Shown: in pieces, positions 12,401-24,396 of the stretch
Layout: each line of letters begins with the position of its first letter
Numbering within the stretch: position 1 is the stretch's first letter
From: Mesodorylaimus sp. YZB2_4
Lineage: Eukaryota > Nematoda > Enoplea > Dorylaimida > Dorylaimidae
Length of the DNA stretch: 64,000 nucleotides
Direction of reading: 5' to 3'
Assembly (NCBI GenBank): GCA_030248295.1
Contig: JASANH010001537.1
Location: forward strand, 248,001 to 312,000
Program-made: the position numbers and the translations under genes
Notes under the pieces: generated by a model
Told to the model about the DNA's origin: nothing
Database searches by the model: none
Seen by the model: the letters and a program-made list of their open reading frames with translations, nothing else

Positions 12401-14156
12401 GTGTCAAGTTTTGAGACAAACGTGTAATTACGGATACATTCCTTGATCCCGGATACAAACTGAAAGGGAATGGGTGAGTCAATGGATATGCTTTCAGTGG
12501 ATCACCATTTACAGCATTTGGCGATCTCTCATTCATTAGACACTTTTTTTTTTAAATTTGTTGGACGAGGCCCGTTTTTGCCTATAGCCGGCCAGCAGTC
12601 AAACGTTCTAAGCAAGACTTGCGGGGACCAGCACACACAAGCGTCCCTCTGCGTGTCTCCACTACGGGCACCTCCACACGAGGGCATCCTGGACTGGACA
12701 CCGACTTCCTCTGACATGGTGGGTGGGCTGTGAACCCTGTCGGTGTTTGACAGACAGACAGTCAACTCGTTTAGCCTCCGTCTCTTCGCTCGGAGCACCT
12801 CTGAGATACCGGGTTGAGCCACCCAATGCCTGGCGTGCAAACTCAGCAAGGTTTTATGGTTCGCAAACCGACCCCATCACCAGGGATCGAACCTGAAACG
12901 AGTCCAGCCACTCGTTCCATATACGCAGAGACGAATGCCGAACCGCTGCACCACCGCGGCCGCCTTCATTAGACATTTGGTGAGAAGCACCATTGGGCTT
13001 TAACTTATTCCTTTTTACCTCTGCTAACCTAAGATCGCGAAACCACACCCACTTACCCACTTAGATTATATGCGCAATAATAGATTCCCGTTTCCCTGGC
13101 AGTCATAGTCATCGCTAGGCGATTAAAATTCGAGAACGTGCTGAATCGAAAGAATTTTACTCCATTGGGATCATCGAATCCGGCCTTGTCAATTATTTTT
13201 GCGCACTCATCAAAATGTGTCCCACTGCAGTTATTCGGAGTCCAGTAGATCAGCGCGTTCTCATATTTGAATGGATATCCTCGATATTGGCAAATCAACA
13301 AGTATGATTTTCCGAATCGAAAGCTTTTATTTTCTGTCTCATTGTGTTCGATTAGTCGAATATTGCTGATTGTAGCACTTTGTATTTGTATATTACTTGA
13401 CCATGGATGATAAGTTTGTACAATATTATTCTCGCTATTAATGGCTTCCACCACCATGAATTCAAAATTTTTCGAAAAGACAATTTTTTTAGACTCGTCA
13501 AAAACGAGGAGGGTGTAATTCGACATCGGGGTTTCACCAATGACAGTGCTGATTAAAATGTCTGTAATAAAACTAGCATCGCCTCTCGGCCACTCATTCA
13601 CCGCCACAGTTTTCTGCTCTTGTCGTTGAACAAATTTTACTTTCCATGCTTCTTTTAAAAAACCTGTCCGATGCAAATGCATGTTAAATCGAATTTTTTG
13701 TCCAGGAATATACCCAATGTCGCGGATAGTTAATGTGAGTAAGCGTTTCTCAGGAAACAAACCGCCGTATATAGTTGGTATCCGATTGGAGGGGCTGGTC
13801 TCTGAGACCGTGAGCATGGACCACTGAACTAATGGCCCACTGGATGCTGGCCGATCACTGACCACGCGATTGAGCAGACTGATGGGTGATTGGCAAGCGA
13901 TTGAACACGATTCCCTTCCACTTGTCATTGAACAAGCACTGGCTGAAGCTTCTTCGCTGGTTCCGTTCCTATCACACTTAATTATCACATTGTTTTCACT
14001 CAAATCAATTCTCCAAGTGATCAATTTTTCAAAATTGAAATCATGCATTTTCTCAACATCTATAATATTTTCTGTGATCCAGTGTCGTGTCAATTGTCCA
14101 AAAGTAAAACGAATTGTTAAAAGGAAGACAAAAATCGCAGGATTAAGTATACCCAT
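9406..14156 (-). CDS. Ig-domain receptor tyrosine kinase, VEGFR/PDGFR/FGFR-like, with atypical catalytic motifs
   Basis: Eight exons (14156-13057, 12146-11348, 11295-11031, 10917-10604, 10542-10393, 10335-10139, 10078-9938, 9715-9406) splice to 1,091 residues. There is a signal peptide, a long novel-looking ectodomain with Ig-type pairs (YYCAY, RYWCSS, GVYNCIA), a membrane helix at about 601-625, then a tyrosine kinase. Visible kinase parts are the glycine loop LGCGAFAKV, the ATP lysine in VACKS (about K718), a short split insert after YIRTKR, DFG (D904), SDIWSYG and the CW..D..RP end. The catalytic loop reads H879-T-D881 rather than HRD, and the APE motif reads ALE. The catalytic Asp is kept, so activity may be altered rather than lost. 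It would act at the cell surface in growth-factor signalling. Intron 1 holds a full-length SINE. Confidence 0.9.
12543..12964 (-). mobile_element. full-length tRNA-derived SINE with target-site duplication
   Basis: An insertion of about 420 bp in intron 1 of the receptor tyrosine kinase. Read on the minus strand it starts with a tRNA-like head: A-box-like TGGTGCAGCGG near 12951 and B box GGTTCGATCCC near 12890. A body shared with other copies in this window follows, and it ends in an A-run at about 12543-12553. It is flanked by perfect 11-bp copies of TTCATTAGACA at 12532-12542 and 12965-12975, the duplication made on insertion. It carries no protein and would have needed a LINE for mobility. 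Confidence 0.9.
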
Positions 14157-15096
14157 AATTTAGTGATGCGTGTCTGACTCTGCTGAAAGACAGCAAATCG
14201 TAGGATTCTTTCCTTTTACTAGTTGGATGACAATGAAAGCAGCTGACGCCAGTGCCGACGATCAATCGTTAGCTATCAGCGCATGTTCAACGAATGTGCT
14301 CCCGGGGTGCGTGGCTGCAAAGAAAGATTCAACGTCTTCTCGTAAGCTGCCAAAAATCCAGGGGGAAACATACGCAACACGCCTGCAGGCAACGTGAGAA
14401 GGCCTACCGCTGAGGGCAAGACATCTGTTGACACTAGAATGTTCAGGCATGTTGGTGGATGCTCTCTGTTGGTGAACACGCTAGCAGAACCAGTCTGGAG
14501 CGGATGTTGTTCACATAAACCTGCATAGCCTTATATGGTTGGGGAAAATGGTAATGACATCATGAAAATGATGGAAGCGATTGTACCCAGCAGCACCTCA
14601 CTTGGTCATGGAAACTGGTTTTACTCACGTACCTACGCACGTTTAGACCTAGCAAGCCAGTGAGTCATATACGGGTAGTTGAGTCATCAAAAAGGCCCGT
14701 TGCTTGTGAATTTCAAACGTCTGAAAACTAAATTTGCGGACAAGGGTTGATAGAAGACAAGAAGGCTCACAGGAACCGAGGAAGAGCAAAAACAAAACAC
14801 ACCTGTCACAAATTTCGCCAAGCTACATAATGGACTACGCTTTCGGGGAACCTTTGCGCAAACAAGCTAGCATCAGGCACGCGCTGCCCTTGAAAAAGCG
14901 CAACATAACGTCAAAGGCATGATGAAAGAGACGAATCAGAGTCGCCCACACACACACACACACACACAACATCAAAGTATAGAAGCTAACAGGGCAGGCC
15001 TATTTCAAAAAGAGCTTCAGCGAATTCATAGGTATCACGTTACAAAGCATAATCTGATTTATACATTTCAGACCTCAAGCTCATAGTCAGTTAAAA
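14157..15096. other. intergenic, contains a (CA)n microsatellite
   Basis: This lies between the start of the receptor tyrosine kinase and the stop of the tetraspan gene, both on the minus strand. It should include the kinase promoter. A short CA dinucleotide run sits at about 14948-14968. No coding sequence is supported. Confidence 0.6.
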
Positions 15097-17656
15097 TCAA
15101 AATAGTGTTCCAAGTTTTTCAGCGGGTGCAGGTTGCGTCGACTTGCGAGTGGGTCGTATTTCTTGGCATATTCCAACGAAATAGAAACCCATGGCCAATG
15201 TGATCGTGCAGAACAGCGCACCGATGCCAATGATGGCTGTGACAACGAAAGACGATATCAACGAGCCGAATGCAGTGCTAAGCAGTTGCTGGTAGGTGAT
15301 CATGGCTGGAATGGAGAAAAGGATGTCGGCACTGCAGTAGCACAGGCCTGTACAAGGCTAGCTTACATGCACTCTATTTAGCACAATCTCACAAGTCAGC
15401 AAATCTAGGCTCCTTCAAGATAACAGCCCACTCGTTTTGGCTCTGCCTTTCTATGTGATCGTGGAAAAGGCGATGATGACGACGAAACTGAACTGAATGA
15501 AACTACTCATCACAAATCATCTTGCACCTTCTAAACATCACCATCTGGCTTATTGTACTTTTGGATTAAAATAACATGTACTACCAAGCCTAGTACGGAT
15601 ACCAATTGGAAATTGTCGACACTGGGGTGACGTCGAGACTTTATGCGCTGTGCTGTTTCTTTTCGATTTTGCTACACGGTTCAGTTATGAGGTGCAAAAA
15701 ACAATAAAAATAAAGCGACAAATTCATGTGCAGTAGGTTTTTAGGCTGAAGCACTTTTTGTACTTGTGTACGTTGACCCGGTGACGGCAGCAAAGACGCC
15801 CATTTGCTCGAGAGCAGAAGACACTCATGGCTGCTCATAAATTTTTGTGAGTTACGCGAATCCTGCGCAAGCAAGCTAGCATCATTTATCAACCGAGCGC
15901 AAGAAGGATTATTCTGTGGAAAACAACGTGAATGAGCAAAAGCTCACTCGTCAGTTGCGAGTCACTATTGACTACCCTGCTGTAACTCAAGTGGGACACT
16001 GCAAATCGAGTTTTCCGGAGTCCAAATTTGGAATGTCTCACTGGGTCAACCCGAGCTTGGCAATGTAATGATATAATTACATACGAGTAGAAGCTAAAGC
16101 AGAGTGCCATTCCCCTTACCCATCATGAAAATGATAATGCCGATAAAGAATCCTCCATTGGACAAAGCTCGGATATAAACTGTGCGTCGACGATACATGT
16201 CGATTCTGAAAAACATGCCAGCTGGTCAATCGAGTATACTGTTGGCTTTCTTGTTTTTCTGTCAGCCGTGAGATTCGTTCAAATCCTTTCTCCATTCGGA
16301 GATTGAGATTTGCCTTGTAAGCTCACAGTTTGAACGAGCCAAAACGTTGACCGTTCGAAGAGACCTATACCGCTGAGCGGGAGTGGGCAGACAGGACAGA
16401 CAATCCACAAGCAAACGCGTCCTGTACGGCTTCTTTATCTAAGACCTATCCAGACCATTTGATGGGGCATTTGGTATTTCTTTCCCATTTTTTCCCAATG
16501 GTCTCATTGTCGGGTTCTGTGGATGCGCATGCGCAAGCAAGAAAGGCAAGCTTTTTTGCACGAAGATGCGTCTGTTACCTTTGTTTCCATCCGGAAATTC
16601 CTGAAGCTTGGCCCAAAATCCTCAGACAGAGGTAAGAATGCAAAAACGAGGACATGATGGCGCATAGCGAGCATGTCATTGTGGCCGTGCACAAGGCTGT
16701 CGACAAATCACGTAAGATTTGAGGAGTACTGCCTTCGGTAAGCTGAACGCCAGATAACGTGGGAGATTCGTCTAAAATGAAAGAAGCAAGCAGGATTTCC
16801 GAATCAGGCAATTGAAATCGAATCGTGCTTACAATAATTCAAATTGAGCAATAGCTGAAATGCCAAAATGGCCATAATCGAGGCCCCGATCCCGATCACG
16901 AACGTGCCAGCTAGACTGGAATAAACTCGGCAGTACTCGATCGCTTCTTCCTTCGAATTATAATTGGTCATTCGTGCTTCCTGTCTAGCCACATTGTCTG
17001 GTCCATGGCCATTCGAGGCACTCATTGTCAGGCTGACACGGCCGAGGTTGGGTGCGAATGACTGAGAATAGGACAAGGGGTACATGGATGGTTGGATGTG
17101 GACCACGCTGGCGATGCCCGCTCGTTGCGCCATGGAGTCGTTGAAGGCGATGCACTGCTCGTCGATGGTGCTGACAGGCCTCAATGTCTCTGATTCGTGG
17201 TTGGCGAATCCGTTAGACCTGATGTGTGGCTGCGATGACGGATGGAACGAAGAGTACGGCTGGTTTGTTGGAAGCTAAAAGAATCCATGGAATTAGGTAG
17301 GAATACAGCAAACACCGGCCAAAACGCGATGGGCTGACGAGATGGAGGAAGCCTCACACAAAGCATGGTCAGCCGTCTCCCAACCGGCGACCAGGCGTCG
17401 ACGTTCACATCAAGGCCGTCTATGCAATACAAGCCTGTGGGCAAGGTGCTGCAGGTTTTCCAGCGCGAAAAACTCCGTCCCAGCTGAATCAAAAATATGA
17501 GCTTACCACTTTGAGTTGAGTCTGGTGATGTCCACTTGCGACACTTGATCTGATTTGCCTCCTAATAATATCGCCATTGGCTGGCTCGGCCGGTTCACGT
17601 AATGGCGCATCGACGCCAGCATAACCACCATTCGTCTCGTGTTGATGACCAAGCAT
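15097..17656 (-). CDS. tetraspan membrane protein of unknown family
   Basis: Five coding exons (17656-17507, 17274-16833, 16771-16579, 16205-16120, 15305-15097) join in frame to 359 residues. A probable noncoding 5' exon joins at 17665. The first 165 or so residues are hydrophilic and rich in Ser, Pro, His and Gln, probably cytoplasmic. Four membrane helices follow, one near the start of each later segment: SLAGTFVIGIGASIMAIL, a Cys-rich second helix, GGFFIGIIIFMM, and a long fourth helix ending in GFYFVGIC. The C-terminal tail is short and basic. The layout is like claudin, TMEM or MARVEL-type tetraspans, but no diagnostic motif is seen, so no function is given. Frame continuity across four introns makes the gene itself convincing. 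Confidence 0.72.
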
Positions 17657-18487
17657 GATTTCTGACTAAAAGTCAAGACAAAGATGATGGAAAATAGGGA
17701 AAACCTACTATGGAAATGACGCAATTAAAGGTCATAGTGGCACATTTTGAACTGCACCCAGGATCAAGGTTCAAGTTGGTTCAAGTTGGCCTCAAGGTGC
17801 CTCAAAACCACCACATTGGTCAGCGCCACCCTCGACGAAAACCCAAGTGAGTATTGGTGAACAAGTGTGTACGCATCCGTAACCGTGGAGTAAGTGCGCT
17901 AACGACTGGTTATTCGATGGAAGGGCCGTCGAGACGGTATTTTACGCATGAACAAGGATACGACCTTGACATCAAATTATATACTTACCATGGCTCCTCC
18001 ACAGGACCGAGTGTAGAGTACTTAGAAAATGTTGATATTGACAAAAAAGGCCGACCCTCTCTTGTATACAGCGCAGGCAGGTGGCCTGTGGTGGCGACGA
18101 TTTGGCGTCTCTGTGGCGGCCAGGATGGACTAATACGGCATGTGTGCGAAAATGCACAGATTTATGGGTTTATCGATTCCATAAGTTCGAGCCATCGCGT
18201 TTTATTGCTGTGCGATGGCATGGGGGCAGTGATGTGGAAAAGGGCCTCTTGTGTAGTCGGTGGCGGCAGACTGGAAACGGTGGATGTAGTCGAGGCTAGC
18301 AACTTCTATGAAAGATGCAAATTGTACTATACCGTACAATATTTTACCATCGCCCATCCAAAACGGTGACTTACACCATTTTGGCAGCCGACTGGCAGGG
18401 TTTTTTGGCACCTTACTGTACATAGGTACCAAGGGATACGGTTCCACAGCTCTGTCACACATGTCCGTTCTCCTTGCCCGCATGAAG
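17657..18487. other. intergenic, no supported gene
   Basis: It contains the probable 5' untranslated exon and promoter of the tetraspan gene and, at the far end, the 3' side of the first STRA6-like gene. A direct repeat of TTCAAGTTGG lies near 17770. A 171-codon open frame on the plus strand (17854-18369) shows no family or splice support. Confidence 0.5.
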
Positions 18488-21400
18488 TCACAGTGATTCA
18501 TTCGCGCTCTGTAAAGTCCCTTCGCCATACAAAGCTTTAACACTAACAACATTCTTCAAAGCTCCATAGACGACCCCTGGCTGACACCGGTAACGTCGAA
18601 GCATTGGGTTTCGACAAAGCATCACATACAGATGCCATCTATTCCGGACTATTTTTCGGCGCCGCGCTTGAACCAGAGATACGTGCTTCGTACATGATTG
18701 CACCAAATCCAAATCTGAAAACTCGGAAGATTCAAACACGCGAAGCAAAATATTCACCGGGCTTACTGGTCAGATTTGTCTTTTGCACTTGAGAATCTTC
18801 GAGTCGGTGGGTTTGGGCCTGCGCTGAGGAGTCCTCAGTCGAGGAGTGTGCCAATTGTAGAAGGTTGATGAAGGTTAGCAGGACTGGATTGGTCTGTGTG
18901 TTTTCTATCACCAATAAGCTGACGTAGGAGTGAAATCCTGGGAAAAACGGAGATGTTGGATAACGTCAAAGGTTGATACTTACGCCACTCGTTTTGGTGA
19001 CAGTGCATGTGAGCATCAGCTGGTATAGTACATGCTGTAGGTACAATTACCTGATGATGGGTGGCTGAGGGGGGCAGGGTGGGCACTTCTGGTTTTTGGA
19101 TATGCCACCTTGAAGCTCAGCATCTGTGCCAGGGAGACCCTGCGTTTGCAAAAACGATCACAGAAGCAGGAAGTGGGCAATCTTATCCAGAGTGCCTTAC
19201 CGACAAGGGGGCCATAAAATAACTAACTTAACTAAAGACGCCCAATCCAACCCCAACCACCACGGAACCAGTACCCACCAGAATCGAAGCGCTCAAACTG
19301 TCTGGGCATTGTGCTCATGTCCAAACGTGGCAATGTAAATGCGCCCAGCATGATGGTCTTGAAAATTCGTAACAGGCACGAAAGAATACCAATGGCGGAA
19401 TTGGTGAAAATCATAAAATACTGGAAGTTGTAAAACCAAGCCCTAAAAAAGGGTTTAGAGGATTTTCGCGTAGAGGCTTCCAAACGGGACTTACACTCGA
19501 CGAATGGCCAAGACTTTGCGTTTGTTCTCGTCAGTTTGGAGGAATAAGAAATGGACCAATAATCTTTGAATGATGAGTATGCCTATCATATACGATAGGA
19601 TTGGCCTAGAACAGCAGATAGAGGGTCTACATGTCACACACGGATTCGAAGGTCTGCTTGTGTGAAGCAGCTAGGGGGAAATATTGGAGATCAAGCATCC
19701 CAAATCGCTTTAGATAAAATGCCTGTTGGGTCCTGGGAAGCTAGGTGTCTGGTGGAGGCCCAGGTGACATGATGTACAGCAGTGCATAAGTGCTTACCCC
19801 CAGTACTCCAAAATTCGACGAAGAAGCTCGAAGTTCTTGAAAACCAGAATGGAAATAAGAACGTAGGTGAAGAATCCGAAAATCAGCAGCAGCACAATAG
19901 CTTGAACGCAAAACCCTGGATGAGACAATGGATAACTCCTGTCCCACAAAGTATGGCAGAGAAATTACCATAGAAAGAGTAGACGAATTGGAAGCCCATA
20001 TATTTGGCACTTTGAACCTGAAATGCGAGAACTTCATTGTCAATGGCTTTGCAGACAACTAGCATGCTCACTCACTGTCCCCATGACCTAGGTGCATTAG
20101 ACTTACCACGATGTTGCTCGGTGTCCAGTACCCAATGCGCGGCAAGTCCAAAGGACGACCACAATACATCTTTACCAGATCATCGCGATAGTTCTTCATG
20201 GTGAGCAATAAGCAAGCGGTCGTCCATATGAACGCGCCGATCAAGGATAAATACATTGCGACTGCAACGAAACCAGTGCTTGTCTAGAACACGTCTTAAT
20301 AAACCAATCACCTTCAAAACACTTCCACCAATATAAGGCATCATCTAGCTCGTTTCGTCTTGTTTCTATGTCAGCGTTTTCCAATCCTAGCTCCACAAGA
20401 AGGAGGAGAATCGACGAAGAATTGTCGTTTGGATTAAAATATTTGTGAATAAACTCTTTCCCATCTTTAATCAGTCCAAAATAACTGCGTAAAAATTCAA
20501 TAGCTACCTGAAGAAAATACCAGGCATTGACAAAGCAAAAGGATATACTGTAAATATTTTTGTGGGAAATTAACCAAACTTATTGTTGGTCCATACGTGC
20601 AGTATTGACCAACAATAAGTTTGGCCGCCGAGTGTACAGATAGCCGCTTAACACACACCAGCACGTCCAACATACCGTCCAAACCAACATCATCGATACA
20701 GAGACTGCTGTCAACATGCTGATGGAATATCTAAATTCTGGAATGGGTGCATAGATGAACTTGAAGACCAGCCTTTTCAGAGGATAGCAAACATATTTCA
20801 GTCGACTATTCGAATAGAATTTTGAAGAATGCTCATTGGCGTTGGACTGTTTGTTCAATAATTGATGGACGCGTAGATATTCGAAGGCACGCGGTGCCTT
20901 GGTCACCTAAAATGCAAGGGTCATTAGGTCATTATCGCAGCAGATGACTTATTTAGGTTCCACGAAATCCTCTCAGGCAAAAGTTTCCATGGCATGGAAG
21001 AAATGAGGTGGCTCAATCAGTTCTGGTCAAGGTGTGGCAGGGAGCTGAGCATGCACACCTGGCTGGGCTACTCACATTACGGTCGAAGAAAAGATGCCGA
21101 ATGAGCAAAGCATGGGAGATGACACGATTGGGCTCCCACTTACCTCTCTCATACCAGGTGCCAGGGCTCATACGTATGATGCCCTTGGCGAGTACCACAT
21201 TCTAGTGGAGGGCGTCAGTAGCGAGCTGCTATGTGCCCTGGTTATTTCACGGTCTCGTTTTCACTCCGATCACTCCAATCGCCTGTCACGCTCGACCAGA
21301 ACCTCATTCGGCTGTCAAAATTTTTGCAGTGTTTCCTTTGCCGCTGCCTACATTTGATACCACTGCATTCTCGACCTCGAGAAAACGTTAACTCTGCGGG

Positions 21401-23294
21401 AGCATTCCTTGTTAGCCATACAGAACAGGTTGGAAACAACGTGAGATGCTGGAGTGACATGGAGTGCGGCCCACATACCTACGTAAATACTCGTTTTATA
21501 CTTTGCGGCTGTTGGATTCTAGAAGTGCGGGCCTTATAAGATTTCGACAGGTCTGGCTGATATGTTCCTGTACAAAAGTACCTATTATCCTATTATCGGG
21601 CCTCCACATTGGTTTTTGCAGAGTCTAATAACAGTGCACGTGGTATGAGAGAGGGAGAGGAGGGACCCCCAATCGTGTCAGACCTCCCATGTTCCGCTCT
21701 TTCAGCGTGTCCTTCGACCGTAATGTGAGTCACCCAGCCAGGAGTGCATGCTCAGCAGGCTGCTACCTTCAGCCCCATCTTGAATAGAACTTTGTCAGAC
21801 GACAAGGAAAATGATAGATGATACGGAGAAATAGAAAAGAAAAGAAAACGTGGGTGCTCAAAATGTATCTTGAGAATTAGGCACTCATTTTTCACAAAAT
21901 GGTTTCACCACGTGGCCCTTTAAGTGAGGGATACAAGTAAGAATTTATGGTGAACATCCGACAGTCTCAGGGTTGGTTGGGAATTTGAAGGAAGCATGGC
22001 ATGCGGGTCGACCAGCTAATCCTGTCTCTTTGCTGTACCTCGTAGCTTTTTCGTCCACTCTTTGATTCCATAAAGTGCTTCGCAAACTGTCGTGGAAAAT
22101 AGCAGCACAATAAGATCATCCATATGAGGCAGGGCAGAAATGAGAGAGCATCGCAGACTTGCCCCTCCTAAAACGACACACTGTCCGTTATGGATAAAAG
22201 ATCACAATACGCATGTCTTGAAGAATAGAACGACTCATTTTTCAGCTATATCGTGCTTTGTCCATGACTCAATAAGTTCATGAAAGCTTTTTGAACAGAA
22301 AGAGGCCATCCTGCAGCTGGGCTGGTAACTATAATCCTCGGTAGTCGCGGCTCAAGCCTCGTTTCTGTGTCTTGAATTTCATGCACAGGGCTGTATGTGT
22401 CGTCGAACTCCATATCAAGTGTTGAGCGGTGCTCATTTCTCAGGCTCCGCAGCATGTCTTGGGTGACCTACAGTCTATAATGTCTATGCAAGCCGAGCTT
22501 ACTAGGTCACTGTTCTCGCACGGGTACTGACTAATGGCGTACACAATGGTTAGCATCCATATGTACAGCGTCCCGAGGCCGTAACCGATCACATGATCAG
22601 CAACGATGGCACCAAAAATGGGATAAAAGATAAGAGCTATCAAAAGGCAGCTGCCCAATAATAACAAACCTGAAAACACGCTGATTATTATGTGAATAAG
22701 GGCTGATCTGGAGGCTGGCTTACTGCGCAGTGGTCTGATAGTGTCGAAACCAAACGGGTTCTCTCTCATTATCACCTCGGCTAGCGACCAGACGGTGACA
22801 TTAAATGCAGCTACATATGGCAAACGGTTGTTACGCTCTTGGAAAAGATTTACCGGCCTGAAAGTTGTGGAAAGCTAATTTGGGAAAATGGACCTTCCTG
22901 TAACCACTTACCAAATGACAGTAGGCCAGTAGCAAGTCCGATGCGCACTCGAGTCTCGTCGCCCTTTCAAATAAGCTAGTGTCAGAATCAGAATTACCTG
23001 TGATGAAAGAAATGGTTGCGAGGGGTCACAGAAGGAGAGGAAAACACCTTACAGCTGGAATTAGGACGAACCGGAAGAAGTCTGGTTCGTGCAAATTCAA
23101 TGTCTGGATGCACTCATCTCTATAACAGGTGTTGATACCTTCAGCTCACGTAGACAAGTGAGGAATGGTTTGACATACTCTTCCGTTTTCTTCTCTGCTT
23201 CACCGTTTGTTGAACTCTGATCGTCTATAAGATCATCAATTGCTAAATCCTCGATACTGCCGCTCAAATTTTCCATGTCCAAGTCGACTGGCAT
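18488..23294 (-). CDS. STRA6: STRA6-like retinol (vitamin A) receptor, copy A
   Basis: Fifteen exons: 23294-23179, 23119-23053, 22997-22912, 22857-22724, 22669-22503, 22167-22039, 20906-20676, 20507-20312, 20261-20107, 20017-19969, 19915-19798, 19605-19495, 19442-19279, 18937-18767, 18666-18488. They splice to 690 residues (human STRA6 has 667). Family landmarks: the first helix after an acidic N-terminus; IALIFYPIFGAIVADH; the PIPEFRYSISMLTAV segment; RKVLAIRR then AWFYNFQYFMIFTNSA; the LPRLDMSTMP motif; TQTNPVLLTF; and a terminal RWHLYVMLCRNPMLRR like the STRA6 C-terminus. STRA6 proteins are multi-pass plasma-membrane receptors that move retinol between a carrier protein and the cell. The donor at 18766 and acceptor at 18667 are the least certain junction. 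It is a tandem paralog of the next gene with the same intron phases. Confidence 0.85.
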
Positions 23295-24396
23295 ATTTCA
23301 GGGAAATGGGATGCTTGAACTGAACAAACCAGTATTTCCCTTCAGCTTACGCAGGGTCGCCTCGCAATAGCTTTTAGGAGTAGTTAGGAGAACGAGGCAA
23401 AACCGGTAGTCTTTTGCCACAGCGTGATGCTAGGTGAATGAGCGAGTTAGGAGTTGTTCAAACTTGTTACGAGGGCACAATGAATAACAGCCGTCTGTTG
23501 GGCATGGACACACACGTCGTGCCGTGACAACGTGGCAAGACCGTGAGAGGTCAATTTTATTTGATTTATACGAAGTGTGTCAGTTAGAGCTGAGGTACAT
23601 ATACAGTGCGTATATGGGCATAAGAGGGTGGGAGACCATAAAAGCACCGTACTTTGCTTACTGTGCGTTCGCTCAGTAGGTGAGGTGAACCTTGTCCGTG
23701 GAAAATGCTGATACAGTTTATACTCTGTCAGTCTCATTGTTAGCCATCTCCTGGTTCACGGCAGAAGCCTGTATTCATGATCAGTTCTTTTGTAGCGTCT
23801 TCTGCGAAATGCAGGTTTTTGGAAGCGAGACTCAACTGCAAACGCTGTATTTAATGGGTCACAGGCAGGCAAATTTTTGAGGGGGAACTACTTGAAGGGC
23901 GGGAACAAAAGTTTGCAACTCAATTTAGCATGCAAGTTCTCCGAAATAAAACTGCTCCAAAACTCTTTTGCAGTAATGGAGTTCACTCACTGAGCATAGT
24001 CTCTCCCTTCTGTAGGCCTATTCTCGGCATCAAAAACATCATGGCAGGATGTCCACGGGGTGGGCTATACGACATACTGTCGCAGTACGAGGTACACACT
24101 GGCCAAAGGAATCTATTTTGGGATTATAAAGTAAATGGGTCCTAGAAGGGGAACACAACGAGTATCGTCGATAAAGGGCCCCTGCGATTTGCCTGCAGCG
24201 TCGTTTAGGCCGCCTGCTCACCAGCTCACTGGCTCGCAGAAGGTGGGCGAGCACTTTGATGACTGCACTTCTTACTAGACTGTGATTATTGAGTCAGAAG
24301 CGGGACCCTTTATTCAAACATCCGCCCACACCACATCTTTAAACACCCCAATGACTTGCATGCACACTACTCGTGTCTACAATCCCGCAAGACAGG
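23295..24396. other. intergenic between the two STRA6-like copies
   Basis: This 1.1 kb holds the promoter of copy A and the 3' flank of copy B. No gene, RNA or clear repeat is recognised. Confidence 0.55.

Noticed and set aside
17854..18369. 171-codon open frame on the plus strand
   Set aside because: No family resemblance, no good splice partners and frames of like length on the other strand; probably chance.
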